Assembly (NCBI RefSeq): GCF_016086655.4
Contig: NC_052141.2
Coordinates: forward strand, 4,340,001 to 4,404,000
Reading direction: 5' to 3'
Source of the DNA: Lepeophtheirus salmonis
Lineage: Eukaryota; Arthropoda; Copepoda; Siphonostomatoida; Caligidae
Length of the DNA stretch: 64,000 nucleotides
The notes below the pieces were generated by a model. That model was not told the DNA's origin. It searched no databases and saw only the letters and a list, made by a program, of their open reading frames with translations. Positions 20,601 to 31,569 of this stretch are shown one piece after another. Numbering within the stretch: the stretch's first letter is position 1; every line of letters begins with the position of its first letter. A program made the translations under genes and the position numbers.

Positions 20601-20825
20601 CCTCAAAGAAAAAATAACTCGCATTTAAAATTCGGTTTAGACAGATTCTATCGATGAACTGTTGATGACGTCAATTGTGACTTCAAAATTGTACGTCTTA
20701 ACGTCATAGGAAGTTAAATGTGTTGCTAAAATCATATTTTTACAACACATACAACTGGATTGGGAGATAATTGGTCGATTGATTGGCAATGAAAGAATTG
20801 ATCCGTAACTTAAACGCACTTAAAT

Positions 20826-21945
20826 TTTAGTCTACGGTCGCAGATCGTGGTCTGGACTCACATACTGCTCTCCCTTCTGTAGGTGAGGAGTCACTAATGG
20901 AGGAAGATAAATGGCTTGGTACATTCTTCGATAAACGTTACATCACCGCCCTAAAGAGACCACAGTGTCAATTAGGAGGAGGACTTGTCTTAGTAGCTAA
21001 TGTTTTATTTAAAGTGTATCTCAAAAATTTAAAAGATATAATTGCTAAGCCTCACGAGGAATAGATAAATTTTTTATACGCATCTAATGCTTTTAATTAT
21101 TTAATGTTTGGCACAGACCTTTCAAATAATCCCATTCTCTATCTATCAAAGGAATGGACAGCCGCTCAGAGAATCATCCGGGAAAATACTATTTTTTTTA
21201 ATTGAAATAAACGATCGACATCATTTGTCAAAACCTGAACAAAATACTTTTTTTTAATAATCTTTGTCACCCAAGTGAGCTTGAAAAAATCGCTATGAAT
21301 GAAAACGTCCTTACTCTCCATGACCTAAAACGCAACTCAATTTTGATAGAGGTAAATTCTTCTTCCCTTTACAAAGAATGGCTGTATATTATCTTCCACT
21401 TACTCCATGGTGCCTAAAATTAGTCAACAGAATTTTTCTTTTCAAGGAGGCTATGGAAATACTCGTTCATTTTATATCCCTTCTCAACCTTGATAAATCC
21501 TGGGAAAAGAAAATTGTACACTCTTTGAAGATTAATGATGGGAGGAAATTTACTGCTCAATTCTTGATAAGGGCAAATATGTTAAAGTTTTTAAGGCATT
21601 GCAAAGACTGTGAACGAATTTTTAACAATAGTATCCATGCTTTTGTTGACTGTCCAGTTCTTTCAATAATTAAGGAGTTTGTTGTGCTTAATCAAATATT
21701 TATCGAAAACTATAAAGAAGAGGCAATTAAAGGATATATTCTGTTTGGTGTTTCCTCTCGAAGACCTGAAATTTCTCAAGAACAAAAGGCAATAAACGAG
21801 TCTCTTAGTAACTATAAATCATTTATAGCAAAGAACATTACAGTATACCGGGTTGTTAATCTTAATGATATAAGAGGGATGAGGGGCTACATCCCTTCCA
21901 GCCCCCCCCTGAGGATGCCCCAGTATAAACATCCCGGTGGATAGA
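20826..21945 (+). pseudogene. L1/Tx1-like LINE, C-terminal part of ORF2
   Basis: Frames in order: VADRGLDSHTALPSVG, EEDKWLGTFFDKRYITALKR, LKDIIAKPHEE, stop, INFLYASNAFNYLMFG, SKEWTAAQRIIRENTIFF, then HPSELEKIAMNENVLTLHDL, and 21378-21944 with WEKKIVHSLKINDGRKFTAQ and FLRHCKDCERIFNNSIHAFV followed by DCP. The C-x2-C ... H-x4-CP pattern is the zinc-binding module near the end of L1/Tx1-group ORF2 proteins. The reverse-transcriptase core is absent here. The 3' end is G/C-rich (GAGGGATGAGGGGCTACATC). Confidence 0.65.
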
Positions 21946-21954
21946 TGTAGTGTT

Positions 21955-22225
21955 GTATTGGTCCTTACTTATTGGGCCCAGTTCAGTCTAGTCTTAAGAC
22001 CGGTCCTATCGATCTTTGGCAGCGGTCCTTAAGACGCTCGGTCATTTTGACTGTTAGTACTACAGTAAAACAACTGATTGAACAAAGAAGAAATTACTTT
22101 GGTTTACGTTGTGAAGGACCCAACTTTATACGTTTTTAGGACTGATATGCAGGACTGAACTGGACCGTTCCAAGGCGACTCAAGCGTAAGGGACTGTAGT
22201 CTTTAGCTCTAAATAAGTGTGAAAG
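21955..22225. repeat. GGACTG-rich dispersed repeat, copy 2
   Basis: Counterpart of 7640-7850: TAGTCTTAAGACCGGTCC, TTTTTAGGACTGATATGCAG and GACTGAACTGGACCG. It follows the LINE 3' end directly. Confidence 0.5.
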
Positions 22226-22295
22226 GACTATTGGCCGAAAACATGTTTGCCAAAATACCATTTTGGACATTTGGCCGAAATATGATATTTGATAT
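22226..22295. repeat. GCCGAA short repeat cluster
   Basis: TTGGCCGAAAACATGTTTGC, then CAAAATACCATTTTGGACAT, then TTGGCCGAAATATG. Confidence 0.5.
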
Positions 22296-22308
22296 AAAGA
22301 TATATAAT

Positions 22309-22814
22309 ATAAGGGGTCTATAAATGAACACTCCTTTAAATTTTACGCCATGCACATACTTGTGATTTTATTGAGTTCAAACCGGTTTATACTTCGAGGC
22401 AAGGGGGTTGATTAGTTATAAAAACAAAACTCCAGCAAAATCTAAATAGCAACAGTGAAACAACAGCCGATAATATGGAGAGACATCGAGTCACAATTTT
22501 GGAACTTTCCACACGGGGAAAAACTCCCACTGAAATTGCCAAGGTTCTGAACTGCAGCCACACCGCCGTTTACAGCGTAGTAGACAAAGAAAGCTCATGA
22601 AGCAACCACAAGATAAGACCTCGAAGGGCGGACGAAATGTTTACTGCCTTGAAAAAGTCTGTCGAGGACAAGAGAGGCAAGGCCACCATCAGCGGCCTCT
22701 CCAGGGAGTTCAACGTCAGCAAAAGGACCATGGACTGGCTACAAGAAAAACCCCTCGTCAAGCCCTCAGGTCGTAAAATTTAAAGGAGTTTTCAGTTTTA
22801 GAGGCGCACACCTG
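22309..22814 (+). mobile_element. Tc1/maT deletion derivative, about 506 bp
   Basis: The ends share CTCCTTTAAATTTTACG in inverted orientation (left about 22335-22351, right 22771-22788 read inverted). The outer right end is GCACACCTG followed by TA at 22815-22816. Between them is only the N-terminal DNA-binding half of a transposase. The left outermost bases are diverged, so the left boundary is approximate. Carrying the binding domain and ends but no catalytic core, it is a non-autonomous derivative. Confidence 0.7.
22475..22783 (+). pseudogene. Transposase DNA-binding half (two HTH motifs)
   Basis: ATG at 22475: MERHRVTILELSTRGKTPTE, then EIAKVLNCSHTAVYSVV (first helix-turn-helix), a stop at codon 42, then RPRRADEMFTALKKSVEDKR, ATISGLSREFNVSKRTMDW (second helix-turn-helix), and TAA at 22781. 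Exactly 103 codons in one frame with one stop. The DDE domain that would carry the catalytic Asp residues is deleted. Family: Tc1/maT-like. Confidence 0.7.
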
Positions 22815-22974
22815 TACAATGGTATATTTTAATTCAATTTAAAATTATACTAAAGTAAAGAAGTATTGTTCATATGCTATATGTATATCATAAAAGGTAA
22901 ATTAATTAGTGTTTTTTCGCAAAAAAAAATATTTTTTTAATTATATTCATTAATGCTAATTATATGTACAAAAC

Positions 22975-23190
22975 ACAGTAGTATGTGCTTCGTTTTAGCA
23001 CTTTAAGTAAATTAAATAATACAGAAACACAACAACAACTCGATTGAAGAAGTGTGAATCACTGCGCCGTTATCAATTAATTAGTATTCCACATGATGGA
23101 TTATTCATATTGGAAAATACTCATGGATTGACAAATTCTTCCATTCGAGTTGATGTCCCAAGTTTGTTCATTATTTAATTTGACTTCTCA
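22975..23190 (+). repeat. Dispersed repeat F, copy 2
   Basis: GCCGTTATCAATTAATTAGT, CATGATGGATTATTCAT, GGAAAATACTCATGGATTGA, then TTCGAGTTGATGTC: same order as 19540-19800, about 3.4 kb upstream. Confidence 0.6.
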
Positions 23191-23700
23191 CCGTTTTTTC
23201 GTTTTATTTGAACAATAAAGTTAAAAGAGCTAGGATTATCCATTTTAGATGGTTTGAAACGGTTTCCTGTTTAATGTTTAGTTCCTGAGCTAGGACTAAG
23301 TGCTTGCATCCCGGTCCAAATGGATGATTTCCATTATTTAATCTACATTTTCGACGTCCATATTACCCGAACAGTACCGTTGGAACCATCATTTTGCTGT
23401 TGTATTCGATACTATATTTGGTCCATAAACGGCACAAATTATTTTGGCCGCCTGCTCCACCTTTTTATTCTGGTCGTAGGATACTGAAGAATGTATCGAT
23501 TTTTTTCCTGTTTTTACTTCCTTTTGGAACACTGTAAAATACAACTGCCTGAACCAAACACAATACTGTCAATGAACTTTTTTTAAGTCTACGCTTAATC
23601 TTTAAGCATACTTTAAGCTTTTTTTTGATGCAATGTATTAATCGTGAGATATAGCTAACTAAAGACATCTAGCAAAAGACGGGCATGACTTTTTACTTAA
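23191..23700. other. No recognised gene
   Basis: A+T-rich; the 67-codon minus frame at 23465-23668 has no recognisable features. Confidence 0.35.
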
Positions 23701-23705
23701 CCTAA

Positions 23706-23760
23706 TATGAAATGTCCCAAAACGTTCCTTGTCGAAAAGGTTTTCGGCCATTTTTCCTTC
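23706..23760. repeat. GCCGAA/TGTCC short repeat cluster
   Basis: ATGAAATGTCCCAAAACGTT, CCTTGTCGAAAAGG, TTTTCGGCCATTTTTCC. Degenerate units as at 19998. Confidence 0.45.
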
Positions 23761-24312
23761 AAACTTCAATAAGGACGAAGACAACAGTAGATAGTAGTAT
23801 TTTCATGTATGCTGATATGTATAGGACCATTTCCATCACATTGAATAGTAAAAGCTGACTCAACAATTTATATCTTACTTTTTGCCCGTTGCTGATGAGT
23901 TGGATTTGTTGAGTACTCAAATAACTCATTTGCATATTCCATAATAAAAAATATACTATTTCGATAGGGATTACAAATGTCTCTTTTTACGTCTTTTTCT
24001 TCCTTTGGACTTCAACACACAAGTTTTCGTAGTTAGTAAGTAAAAAACCCATTACATTTACGCATGGTAGATATCATATTTTGGCTTTGTTTTTCTGCAT
24101 TTATATTATATAGTTAGATGTTGTGGATTAAAGCAATAATAATTTCTTATTTAAAAAAGTACAATAAAATTTTTATTTTTTGCGATAAACTCTAATGCAT
24201 AACTTATATATAAGCATATAACTTATTAGAACGGAGAGAGCAAAAAAGAAATACATAAGTTTTTTTTTTTTTTTTTTTGCAATTTTGTTTTGCAAAATAA
24301 TGATTCACAAAC

Positions 24313-24490
24313 AGCACCAAATATAACTATTGATTTATTTATCATCAATTATTCCAATCGATTGGTTAATCCCCTCTTCATTATCGATTTAAATAACTGC
24401 ACAGGGTTGATAACATCTAGTGGGGCACTTAATTTAAATTTCAATAAATATGAAATTTATTCATCGATTATCTTTATACTCAGTGAAAGG
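24313..24490 (+). CDS. Candidate host exon, cadherin-like residue pattern
   Basis: A long T run and ACAAACAG (acceptor-like, ending 24312) precede the frame PNITIDLFIINYSNRLVNPL then FIIDLNNCTGLITSSGAL, NLNFNKYEIYSSIIFILSE, closed by AAAG/GTAGGT at 24491. The pattern F-x-ID ... GLITSSGALN ... YEI resembles the middle of a cadherin repeat, but calcium-binding motifs (DxD, LDRE) are not visible. Phase 1 in, phase 2 out. It could be an exon of an unknown host gene or chance. Confidence 0.3.
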
Positions 24491-24654
24491 TAGGTTTTGT
24501 AACTCAAGATTCCTTATCTAAGTTTCTACCCAATTAAAACAAAGCAAACGAGAACAATTAAAGGAAGCAACAAAGGAGTGAAATTATGAAGCTTCTCTCA
24601 GGCAGCATATCTCCGAGCATGGGGATAATCCAAGGAGTTCGAGTCAGTTTCACT

Positions 24655-25203
24655 AAGGCATGTCTTCATAACAAAAAAATCCATCCGAAACCATGGTTTT
24701 GGGCGTTGTGTGTTGGATAGGTAAAGTGTGTCCTCCAATTTTGTGAAGAAGAAGGACTGGCTCGATGCAGATGTTTACATTGAACCTCTTGATACAAAAG
24801 TGCAACCTTGACTCCGAGAAAAGTTCGGGGATAACTTTGTTTATACTCAAAACTTGGCTAAGACTCAGGCCTTCCTGAGAGACAACTTTTCGAAATTTTG
24901 GTACATCATCATGTACTTGCCCTCCTCTCCAGACGCGAAACCTTTGGACTACTCTATCGAGGCGCGTCTGGAGGAGAGGGTCTGCTACTCCCCCTTGAGT
25001 GTCCGGTCTCTAGAGGCTCCTATAAAAAAGGAGTGGACTAATCACAAGTCTTACAACATAGTCAAGGGCTGTAAGGGATTGAGGCTCGTATTGAGGGAAT
25101 TTTTAGAGTTGAGGGCTCACATAATGAATAAAAGTTGTGCCAAGTACTATTTTCAGAGGATTTTTTGTAAAATAAATGTCCTCTCGAAGCCTCTCATGTA
25201 AAG
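24655..25203 (+). pseudogene. maT/mariner transposase, C-terminal two thirds
   Basis: TMVLGVVCWIGKVCPPIL, frameshift, KKKDWLDADVYIEPLDTKVQ, stop, LREKFGDNFVYTQN, then the open frame 24854-25201: AKTQAFLRDNFSKFWYIIMY, LPSSPDAKPLDYSIEARLEE, RSLEAPIKKEWTNHKSYNIV. It follows the family order from the middle of the DDE domain to the tail. The second catalytic motif (QQDGAPAH in relatives) is reduced to TQN, so it is dead. The last Asp is kept (PLDY). Confidence 0.7.
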
Positions 25204-25570
25204 TGTCAAAATTTTGAAATAATAAAATGTGTACCACTAGAGAAAATCAACCAACCAATTCGTCTAACAGCTCTGATAAAATAGAAACTGTTATTTTCTT
25301 TAAATGGAACTCCCATCTCATTCCATTGTCAAATTGATTTTTTTAGTATGTTGGACCACAAGTCTCATAAATTACTCATTAATAATGTATTTATGAGTAT
25401 ATGTGGACTTTATAATGTGCCACAGAATACTTATCAAATATGGACTGAGCGGGGACTCAAAACCTCCAGTATCATGACTAAATTACAAAAAACGTGATTT
25501 TTACGGAATCGATAAAAGACCAAAACTAAAACCAATTTGTGACATGTTTAAATAGTATATTTAGCTTTAT
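25204..25570. other. No gene; subterminal sequence of the next relic
   Basis: 25465-25560 shares AAAACCAATTTGTGACATGT and TATATTTAGCTTTATTTGT with 38230-38330, the non-coding 3' flank of a related transposon on the minus strand. Confidence 0.4.
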
Positions 25571-25574
25571 TTGT

Positions 25575-25927
25575 AATTCAATATGTCCTCCTTTACAAGC
25601 CATACCACTCTAAAGATGCCGACGAACAGATTGGCAGCTCTTGACGATGAATCCCGTGTCCATGGCGTATCCCGTTGTCATAATGGCAGCACGGAGCAGA
25701 TCGAAATTTGGATTGAAGGTGCGGCAGAAATTCTTCTACAAGAAACTCCTAACTCCAAAGTCCAGGGGGTTGAGGTCAGGGCTAGAGGAGGGCCACATAG
25801 ATGCGGGCCAGAAGTCAGCTATATACGTTTTGGTTCTTCTGGACTGTATGGGAGAGGGTACAATCTTTTGTGCCCTTATAATTTTCCTCAGGATAGTTCT
25901 TTCTGTCACAGCTAGTAGTAACATCAC
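25575..25927 (-). pseudogene. Tc1/maT transposase C-terminal fragment
   Basis: Minus frame 25927-25736: RTKTYIADFWPASMWPSSSP followed by DLNPLDFGVRSF, then after a frame change FCRTFNPNFDLLRAAIM, DTGFIVKSCQSVRRHL, stop, CKGGHIEL. These are the last catalytic Asp box and the complete C-terminal tail. It is closely related to the tail at 38320-38460 (IVKSCQSVRGRLEAVI). The N-terminal part is missing; frameshifted. Confidence 0.7.
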
Positions 25928-26044
25928 TAAATTACGAAAAACGTGGTTTTGAAGGAATCAAGAAAAGACAACTACAACTATCTTACTGAACAATATTTAA
26001 ACTTGTTATCTTAAATATACATTAATCTAAATTATTGTGCATAT

Positions 26045-26270
26045 TAGTTTGGTTGCGTGTTTTGTCAAAATCTGTTTTTCCTGCCAAGAAGTCGCTATGA
26101 TACATTACATTGAAAATTCTAGCAATAGTGACATCATAGACTATGAGTGGTTGCATATTTTGTCAAAATCTGCCTGACTTGCCCAGAAGATGGGTCAATA
26201 CATCAAATTGAAAATTCTAGCAAGCCTGATTACATGATGGTCTAACCTTGTATTTCTATTAACCTTCGTC
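26045..26270 (+). repeat. Repeat family C, about 100-bp unit in tandem dimer, copy 1
   Basis: Two imperfect units: GGTTGCGTGTTTTGTCAAAA ... TTGAAAATTCTAGCAATAG ... GACATCATAGACTATGA, then GGTTGCATATTTTGTCAAAA ... TTGAAAATTCTAGCAAGCC. The end ACCTTGTATTTCTATT is a terminal inverted repeat candidate. Second copy at 39886-40190. Confidence 0.65.
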
Positions 26271-26439
26271 AAAACCTAGCATTGACTTCAATTTTCATCT
26301 GGTCATTTCAAATCTGTAAAATTTAAATAACCAGTAATAAATCAATATTTATTCTGCAACTTTTTTAACTGCAAGCTTTTATAATAAGTAATAGCTAAAA
26401 GTGTTATTTTTAGATATCAAATGAAATACTTACATTTAC

Positions 26440-26515
26440 TTTCAGCAACGGCAGTACCGTGTACCATAGCACCTTGTAGTACTCCTCCATGTCCACTCTC
26501 TCTCTCTCTCTAACG
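26440..26515 (-). pseudogene. Short maT transposase fragment
   Basis: The minus strand reads VDMEEYYKVLWYTVLPLLK, matching NTDVYYKVLKYHVFPWLK of the relic at 40745-41465. Only about 20 residues remain. A CT dinucleotide run (26496-26511) adjoins it. Confidence 0.4.
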
Positions 26516-26519
26516 GCCC

Positions 26520-27655
26520 AGATGCTTGAAATAAATGGTGGCATCGTCAATTTCTATCAACAAATGATTCATATTAACCCTTTGGGTGTGTCGCTATTTC
26601 CTGTTTTAAAGTTGATTATCACATCGCAATCATGAGAAATTGATTTACCTTATGATTAAAAGAGGCCATATCGGGGCCAATTTAAGTTTCTTAAATCAAA
26701 TAAAAAATTTAAACTATATTTAAAAATATAGAATATCTGAACTCATCCCAGAAGTTTGAATACAAGGCATATAAATGACTCACTTATATGAATCAAAATA
26801 TGAATAATATGAGTTTAAAAAAAATTGAATATTCTCATTTTATTGATTATTGTTAAAAATGTTTTTATGTTGATGAACAAAATATTTTACGTATGTAAGC
26901 ACTTAGTTCTTATAGCAAAAAGTTTATTCCAATTCTGAAAATGAAAACAAAAAGTAATTTTTGATTGAGTCACGCACATATCTAAGAATTTTCTCCCTGT
27001 GGTAATTTCCTACTATTGAACGTCGTTTAAAATATATTATACATATGTACACACGAGTATAAGTCTCTCAAGTTTGAATTTTTCAACATTTGAAGACTTC
27101 CTTTTTCATAAGAGCCTAATATTTATTCATAAGCTATATAAAATTAACAACACAACTAGAAATATATTTAGAAAAAAAAGTATGTATAATAGAAATACGA
27201 TTTCACATTCCCTCTGATAAAAAAGTTATTTTACAGATTAACTCCTTGTCGAATTAATGGATTATATGGAACTCACTCAGGGGTGTCATCTGGCGGTGGG
27301 GTAGAGGGGCTGGCTCAATAAAGGCCAACCTCTCAATAAAGGCATTTCTTTTTAACTAGAATTTTTATGGTCAGGATGAAAATTTTTTTAAAAACAAGTT
27401 GGGAAGCAAAGGCTGTAGCCCTAGGGGAGAAAACATATAACAGGTTGGCCAAGACAATTGAACCACTGATAGATACTACATCCAAAGGCTACATAATCTA
27501 GGCTGTCCATTGAGTTGGGGTCGATCTTTTTTTTGAGACTATTTATATATAATGAAGTTTAAAAAAAAAATCTTAATTTCATTTTAAAAACAATTGTACT
27601 GTAATAAAATAGATATGATTTGATATTAACGATTTTTTTTTAAACACTATTTTCT
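26520..27655. other. No recognised gene
   Basis: A+T-rich. At 27279-27330 GGGGTGTCATCTGGCGGTGG then GGTAGAGGGGCTGG resembles a diverged family-B head. No supportable coding frame. Confidence 0.4.
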
Positions 27656-27663
27656 CCCTAAGC

Positions 27664-28184
27664 CAGTGGTTCTTAACATGGGTTCTATCGAACCCCATGG
27701 GTTGGGTGAGACACTTTTATGCCCCCTGCATCCACAGACGTTACTGTCGACTGGAGCGACCTGCTTTTTTAGTGCAAGTGTACTGCAACAGCGTTGCATC
27801 GCTCAAAGCGGGGGGATACGAACATGAAAAACAACAGGGATGGACCCACTGAGAGATAGAAAAGTATTATTTTCCGTAAAAGTTACAAATAAAATAAATA
27901 CAGCCAATTGCTTAGTAAAATCGTCACATTGCCAAACTTTGATATATGTTACATAAAATGATTTCAATAAAGCAGCCTACTTTTTAGCGTGTCATTGAAC
28001 GGAATGGTTTTTGTTTTGTTTTTGTTCATTGAACTGAATGCAACTATTTATTTTGTGGACTAATAAAATATACATCTATGTTCTGATGAAATCATATTTT
28101 ATTTTTCCAATCACAAAGGAGTTAAGTGAATGCACCGATGAAGCTAGTAGGGTTCAGTACCTCCAATAAGGTTAAGAACCACAG
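27664..28184 (+). mobile_element. hAT MITE, 521 bp, with 8-bp target duplication
   Basis: Left end CAGTGGTTCTTAACATGGGT; right end read inverted CTGTGGTTCTTAACCTTATT. Flanking octamers CCCTAAGC (27656-27663) and CTCTAAGC (28185-28192) differ at one base, as expected for a hAT insertion. The interior has no transposase. A partial second copy in the opposite orientation is at 52277-52380. Confidence 0.85.
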
Positions 28185-28249
28185 CTCTAAGCAAGTGTGA
28201 AATAAAAAAAAATTGATAAAAAAATCGGAAAGCTAGAAGGATTCTCATT

Positions 28250-28625
28250 TATTTAATTTAATAAAATTACCTCCAGCCTCAATTACAGCCCTATACAAGG
28301 CCGAAGGCGCAAGCAGGCCTACACCAATTGGATCATCCTAAAAATCCTTCTTTATCCGACTGATAAGTTTGTTTTTGGTGTTGCAGAGGGTTCGATTGGT
28401 TTGTTGCTCGATCTCGCCCCAAATATAAAAATCTATCGGATTCAGATCGGGTGAGTTTGGAGGCCAAAAGTCCGGTGAGATAAAGTCCTCAAATTTGGTT
28501 TGGAGACATTTAAGACTCAGACCGCATTGCTTTTGTCTCAAAATCAATGTTAGAGGCCTCCAATTCCCTCCTAACGTTGGAAACGAACGTCTCATTGAAC
28601 CCCAGAATTTGTCAAAGAATAGTTA
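28250..28625 (-). pseudogene. Tc1/maT transposase C-terminal half
   Basis: Minus frame 28595-28338: LSLKCLQTKFEDFISPDFWP, PNSPDLNPIDFYIWGEIEQQ, TNRTLCNTKNKLISRIKKDF, stop, DDPIGVGLLAPSALYRAVIE then AGGNFI. Last catalytic Asp intact (LNPIDF). Ahead of it, LGGNWRPLTLILRQKQCG is not recognisable as the QQDSAPAH region. One stop in the tail; otherwise well preserved, so relatively young. Confidence 0.75.
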
Positions 28626-28726
28626 TGTAATAATCCACGCTCAATTTTGAGAAAGATGATTTTAACTTGCTTTTGTGTTGACGGACCATATATAGGTAGT
28701 CAAAAATAATATCAAGCAATGCAGGG

Positions 28727-29470
28727 GTCTCCGCAGGGGTGGGGTAAAGAGGCGATATCCCCCCACCCCCAAATTAAGGAATCTTTGCTTTTTAATAGAT
28801 AAATTGTTCATTTTCTTTTTTCAATTCAATTATTCATTCATTTTTTCAACTAGAAAATGAATTATTAAAATTTAATTTAATTTTCCAAAAAAAATGAATT
28901 ATTATAAATTTTTTTTTTTTTTTTTCAAATTTTTTTCCGAAAATATAATTTTTTGTTAATAACTATGGATTTTTGAAATTGTCTACAAAAAATGTACTTT
29001 TTGAAAAAATCATATAATTGAAATTTAATTTTCTTTTTGAGAAAAAATTTAATTTATTTTTAACAGCCATGGATTTTTGCAATGATTTTCCCATAAAATT
29101 GACTATTTGAATTTTTTTTTGTGAATAACTTTGAATTTTTGATTTTTTTTTCCTTTAAACTTTATACTAGGATATATATTTGAATTATTTGAAAAAATTT
29201 AATACTACAATATATATTTGAAAAAAAATTTCATTTCAAATTTTCTGGAAAAAAATTTGATTTTTTTTTTAATAACCTTGGATTTTAGGAAATCTTTTTT
29301 TTCGAAAAAATTAATATTTAAATATATATGCAATATTTGATTATTTCTTTCAAAAAATTTAATTTTTGAAAAAAGAAGATTCAGAACAATGTAATCTTTC
29401 ATTTTTTTTCCAAAAAAATTCCAATAACAAAAAAAAAAAAAATATATATATATATGTAATCTTACGGCCG
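28727..29470 (+). repeat. Repeat family B copy, longest in the window
   Basis: Head GGGGTCTCCGCAGGGGTGGG then GTAAAGAGGCGATATCCCCC, followed by about 650 bp of A/T units (AAAATTTAATTTTTTTGAA, AACTATGGATTTTTGAAATT). It ends in a TATATATATA run and TACGGCCGGCCCGGCCC, a G+C-rich terminus. The recurrent word TAxC(T/C)ATGGATTTTTGAAAT is also present at 59390-59590. Confidence 0.6.
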
Positions 29471-30385
29471 GCCCGGCCCTCCCATGTATTTTGAGTGATC
29501 TAGTATGGATTAAAAGAGTGGTTTTGAGATGTAATGAATATTTCCCTGAGTAATAAAATGAATCTAATTTCTTTGCACACTAAAATTAGTAGCCAATATA
29601 ATCATGCTAATAACTAAAAAAATGAAAAAAGATGCATTTTTATTTTTGCAACTCATATATTATTCTTTTATGTTTATGCGTAGGTACATATATGGGTATA
29701 ATCTTTGCATGAAATTCGCACTTCTAATACTCTTTTCGTGTACACTGTAATAAAGACAGAATTACATTAACATAATTAATCATTTTTTTTTACTAATGAT
29801 ATAAAAAAGAAGAGGTTCCCTGTTGCTTTCACTTATCTCGTAGATTAGTACTTCTCAAACCTTTTAGGCTTCGAAACAACGGAGGAATATGTGATGCTGT
29901 TTCTTCAATATATTCTTTGCAGACTCCCCGCTCGTCCTTGAAGAGCCGTACTGTCAATAAGGCTCCAGACTATGTACGACAGTCCAAGTACATTGTAATG
30001 TATAAGTATTACCTGCTAAAAGATACTATAAAATAAGTAATTATATTAGAGCCTCATCGCCAGATTTAAATAGATAATGTCCTAAGGTGTAAAGTATAGA
30101 ATCTTTAATGTCCCTGGAGTAGAGTCTAGCTTCTACGGACTAGGTATAAAAACACTATAGCACAATGATATAAAGTATTGTTTTAAAATGAAGTAAAAAG
30201 AGGGAGAAAATATCAGCAGGTAAAACACAAGATATATCAGGATCACATTATACATGGAAAGTGCATTTCTTTACAAAAATGCATAGATTTACATAAACAA
30301 TTATCCTTAGTATTTCTATGTATAATCTTTCATTCAATCAAACACCACGTAGATTTACTAAAGATGATTGTTTATGTCGACCTAA
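29471..30385. other. No recognised gene
   Basis: A+T-rich. Several AGATTTAAATAGATAATG-like words; nothing coding supportable. Confidence 0.4.
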
Positions 30386-30389
30386 GTAT

Positions 30390-31565
30390 ACTATAAATAG
30401 ATGTGTGTCTGAGCTCTCTTAATAATTAATGTAGCCACCCTTAGCGGCAATGATGGCTTTCAAGCGGATGGGGAAGACCTCTATTATGAAGTCTCAGTAA
30501 TGGCTGACTGTGGCTTTGAGGGCCTCGGTATTTGGAACTCAAAAGACGGACACAAAAGAGTCTAGCAACAGAGGAGACGGGTTTCTTTCATTGCTGGTGT
30601 CAAAAGTGGCCTCTTCACCCTCGCAAGGCTCATTCCACCCACTTTTTTGATAGTTATCTGAACAGTTTGGTGTAAAACCACGAGATCGTTTGCATGGGCC
30701 AATATGGACGTGAGGGGATTGGCTTGAGTTGATTTCTTTAACTACTCCGGGTACAAATTGGCCTTATTGACAGAAGTCTTCTTTCACTCCAATGTTTTGG
30801 ACTTACTGATGGCGTAGACGAAGGTCCTGGAGACACCCAACTGTATGAAGTGCACGAATCAAAATTTGTCAATCATGTTGAACGGTCATTTCCTTGACTT
30901 GAGAGCTATCAAAAAAGTGGGCGAAAAGAACCATGTGAAGGTGGAAAGACTACTTTTGCCACCAGCAATAAAAGAAACCCACTTCTTACGTTGCCAGACT
31001 CTTTTCAATGAGTCTTTTGAACTCTTTTTTGACACTTTTGCCCCTCCCCTACAACTTTTGGATGCATGTAAAGGAGAAGGTCTGAAAAGGCCAAACTGGA
31101 TCCAGATGAGTAAAATAAATAAAGCCAGGCAAATCCCCTCAAGTCCATAAGGCCCCATGAAAGCGATCACAATGTTTTACACCAAACTGTCCAGATAACT
31201 ATCAAAAAAGTGGGTGGAAATAGGCCACTTTTGACACCACCAAAGAAAGAAAACCATCTCATCCGTTGCAAGACTCTTTTGAGTTCTTTTAAACTCTTTT
31301 TTGACAATTTTGGCAACCTACAGCCCTGATACCAACCCACTCTACTACAACTTTTGAGTGCGTGTTGAGGGGAACGCATGCAGTGTCTGTCCACCAAACA
31401 CCAAGGCCATCAAAGCCAACGTCAGCAAGTACTGGGACGCCATGACAGAGTAATATATATGCAGGGGGTGTCAGGCCATTCATCGCTGACTGGAAGCCAT
31501 TATTGTCACTGAGGATGGCTACATTAATGGTTAAGAGAGCTCAGATACACATTTATATATAGTAT
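30390..31565. mobile_element. Rearranged maT element: two inverted 3' ends and three copies of an internal block
   Basis: 30400-30540 read on the minus strand: NTEALKATVSHY, stop, RLKAIIAAKGGYIN, then GAGAGCTCAGACACA. 31390-31560 on the plus strand: NTKAIKANVSKYWDAMTE, LEAIIVTEDGYING, then GAGAGCTCAGATACACATTT. So the same transposase tail and end occur twice, facing outward. Between them a block (ACTATCAAAAAAGTGGG ... CCACTTTTGACACCA ... GCAAGACTCTTTT) occurs once inverted (30575-30690) and twice direct (30902-31030, 31197-31290). It corresponds to the PLLTPAMKETRLLRC linker of the family. No copy is functional. Confidence 0.65.
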
Positions 31566-31569
31566 TAAT

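Noticed and set aside
30845..31483. ORFs on both strands in the rearranged maT region
   Set aside because: They run across duplicated transposase linker blocks in the wrong frame and do not match the family.
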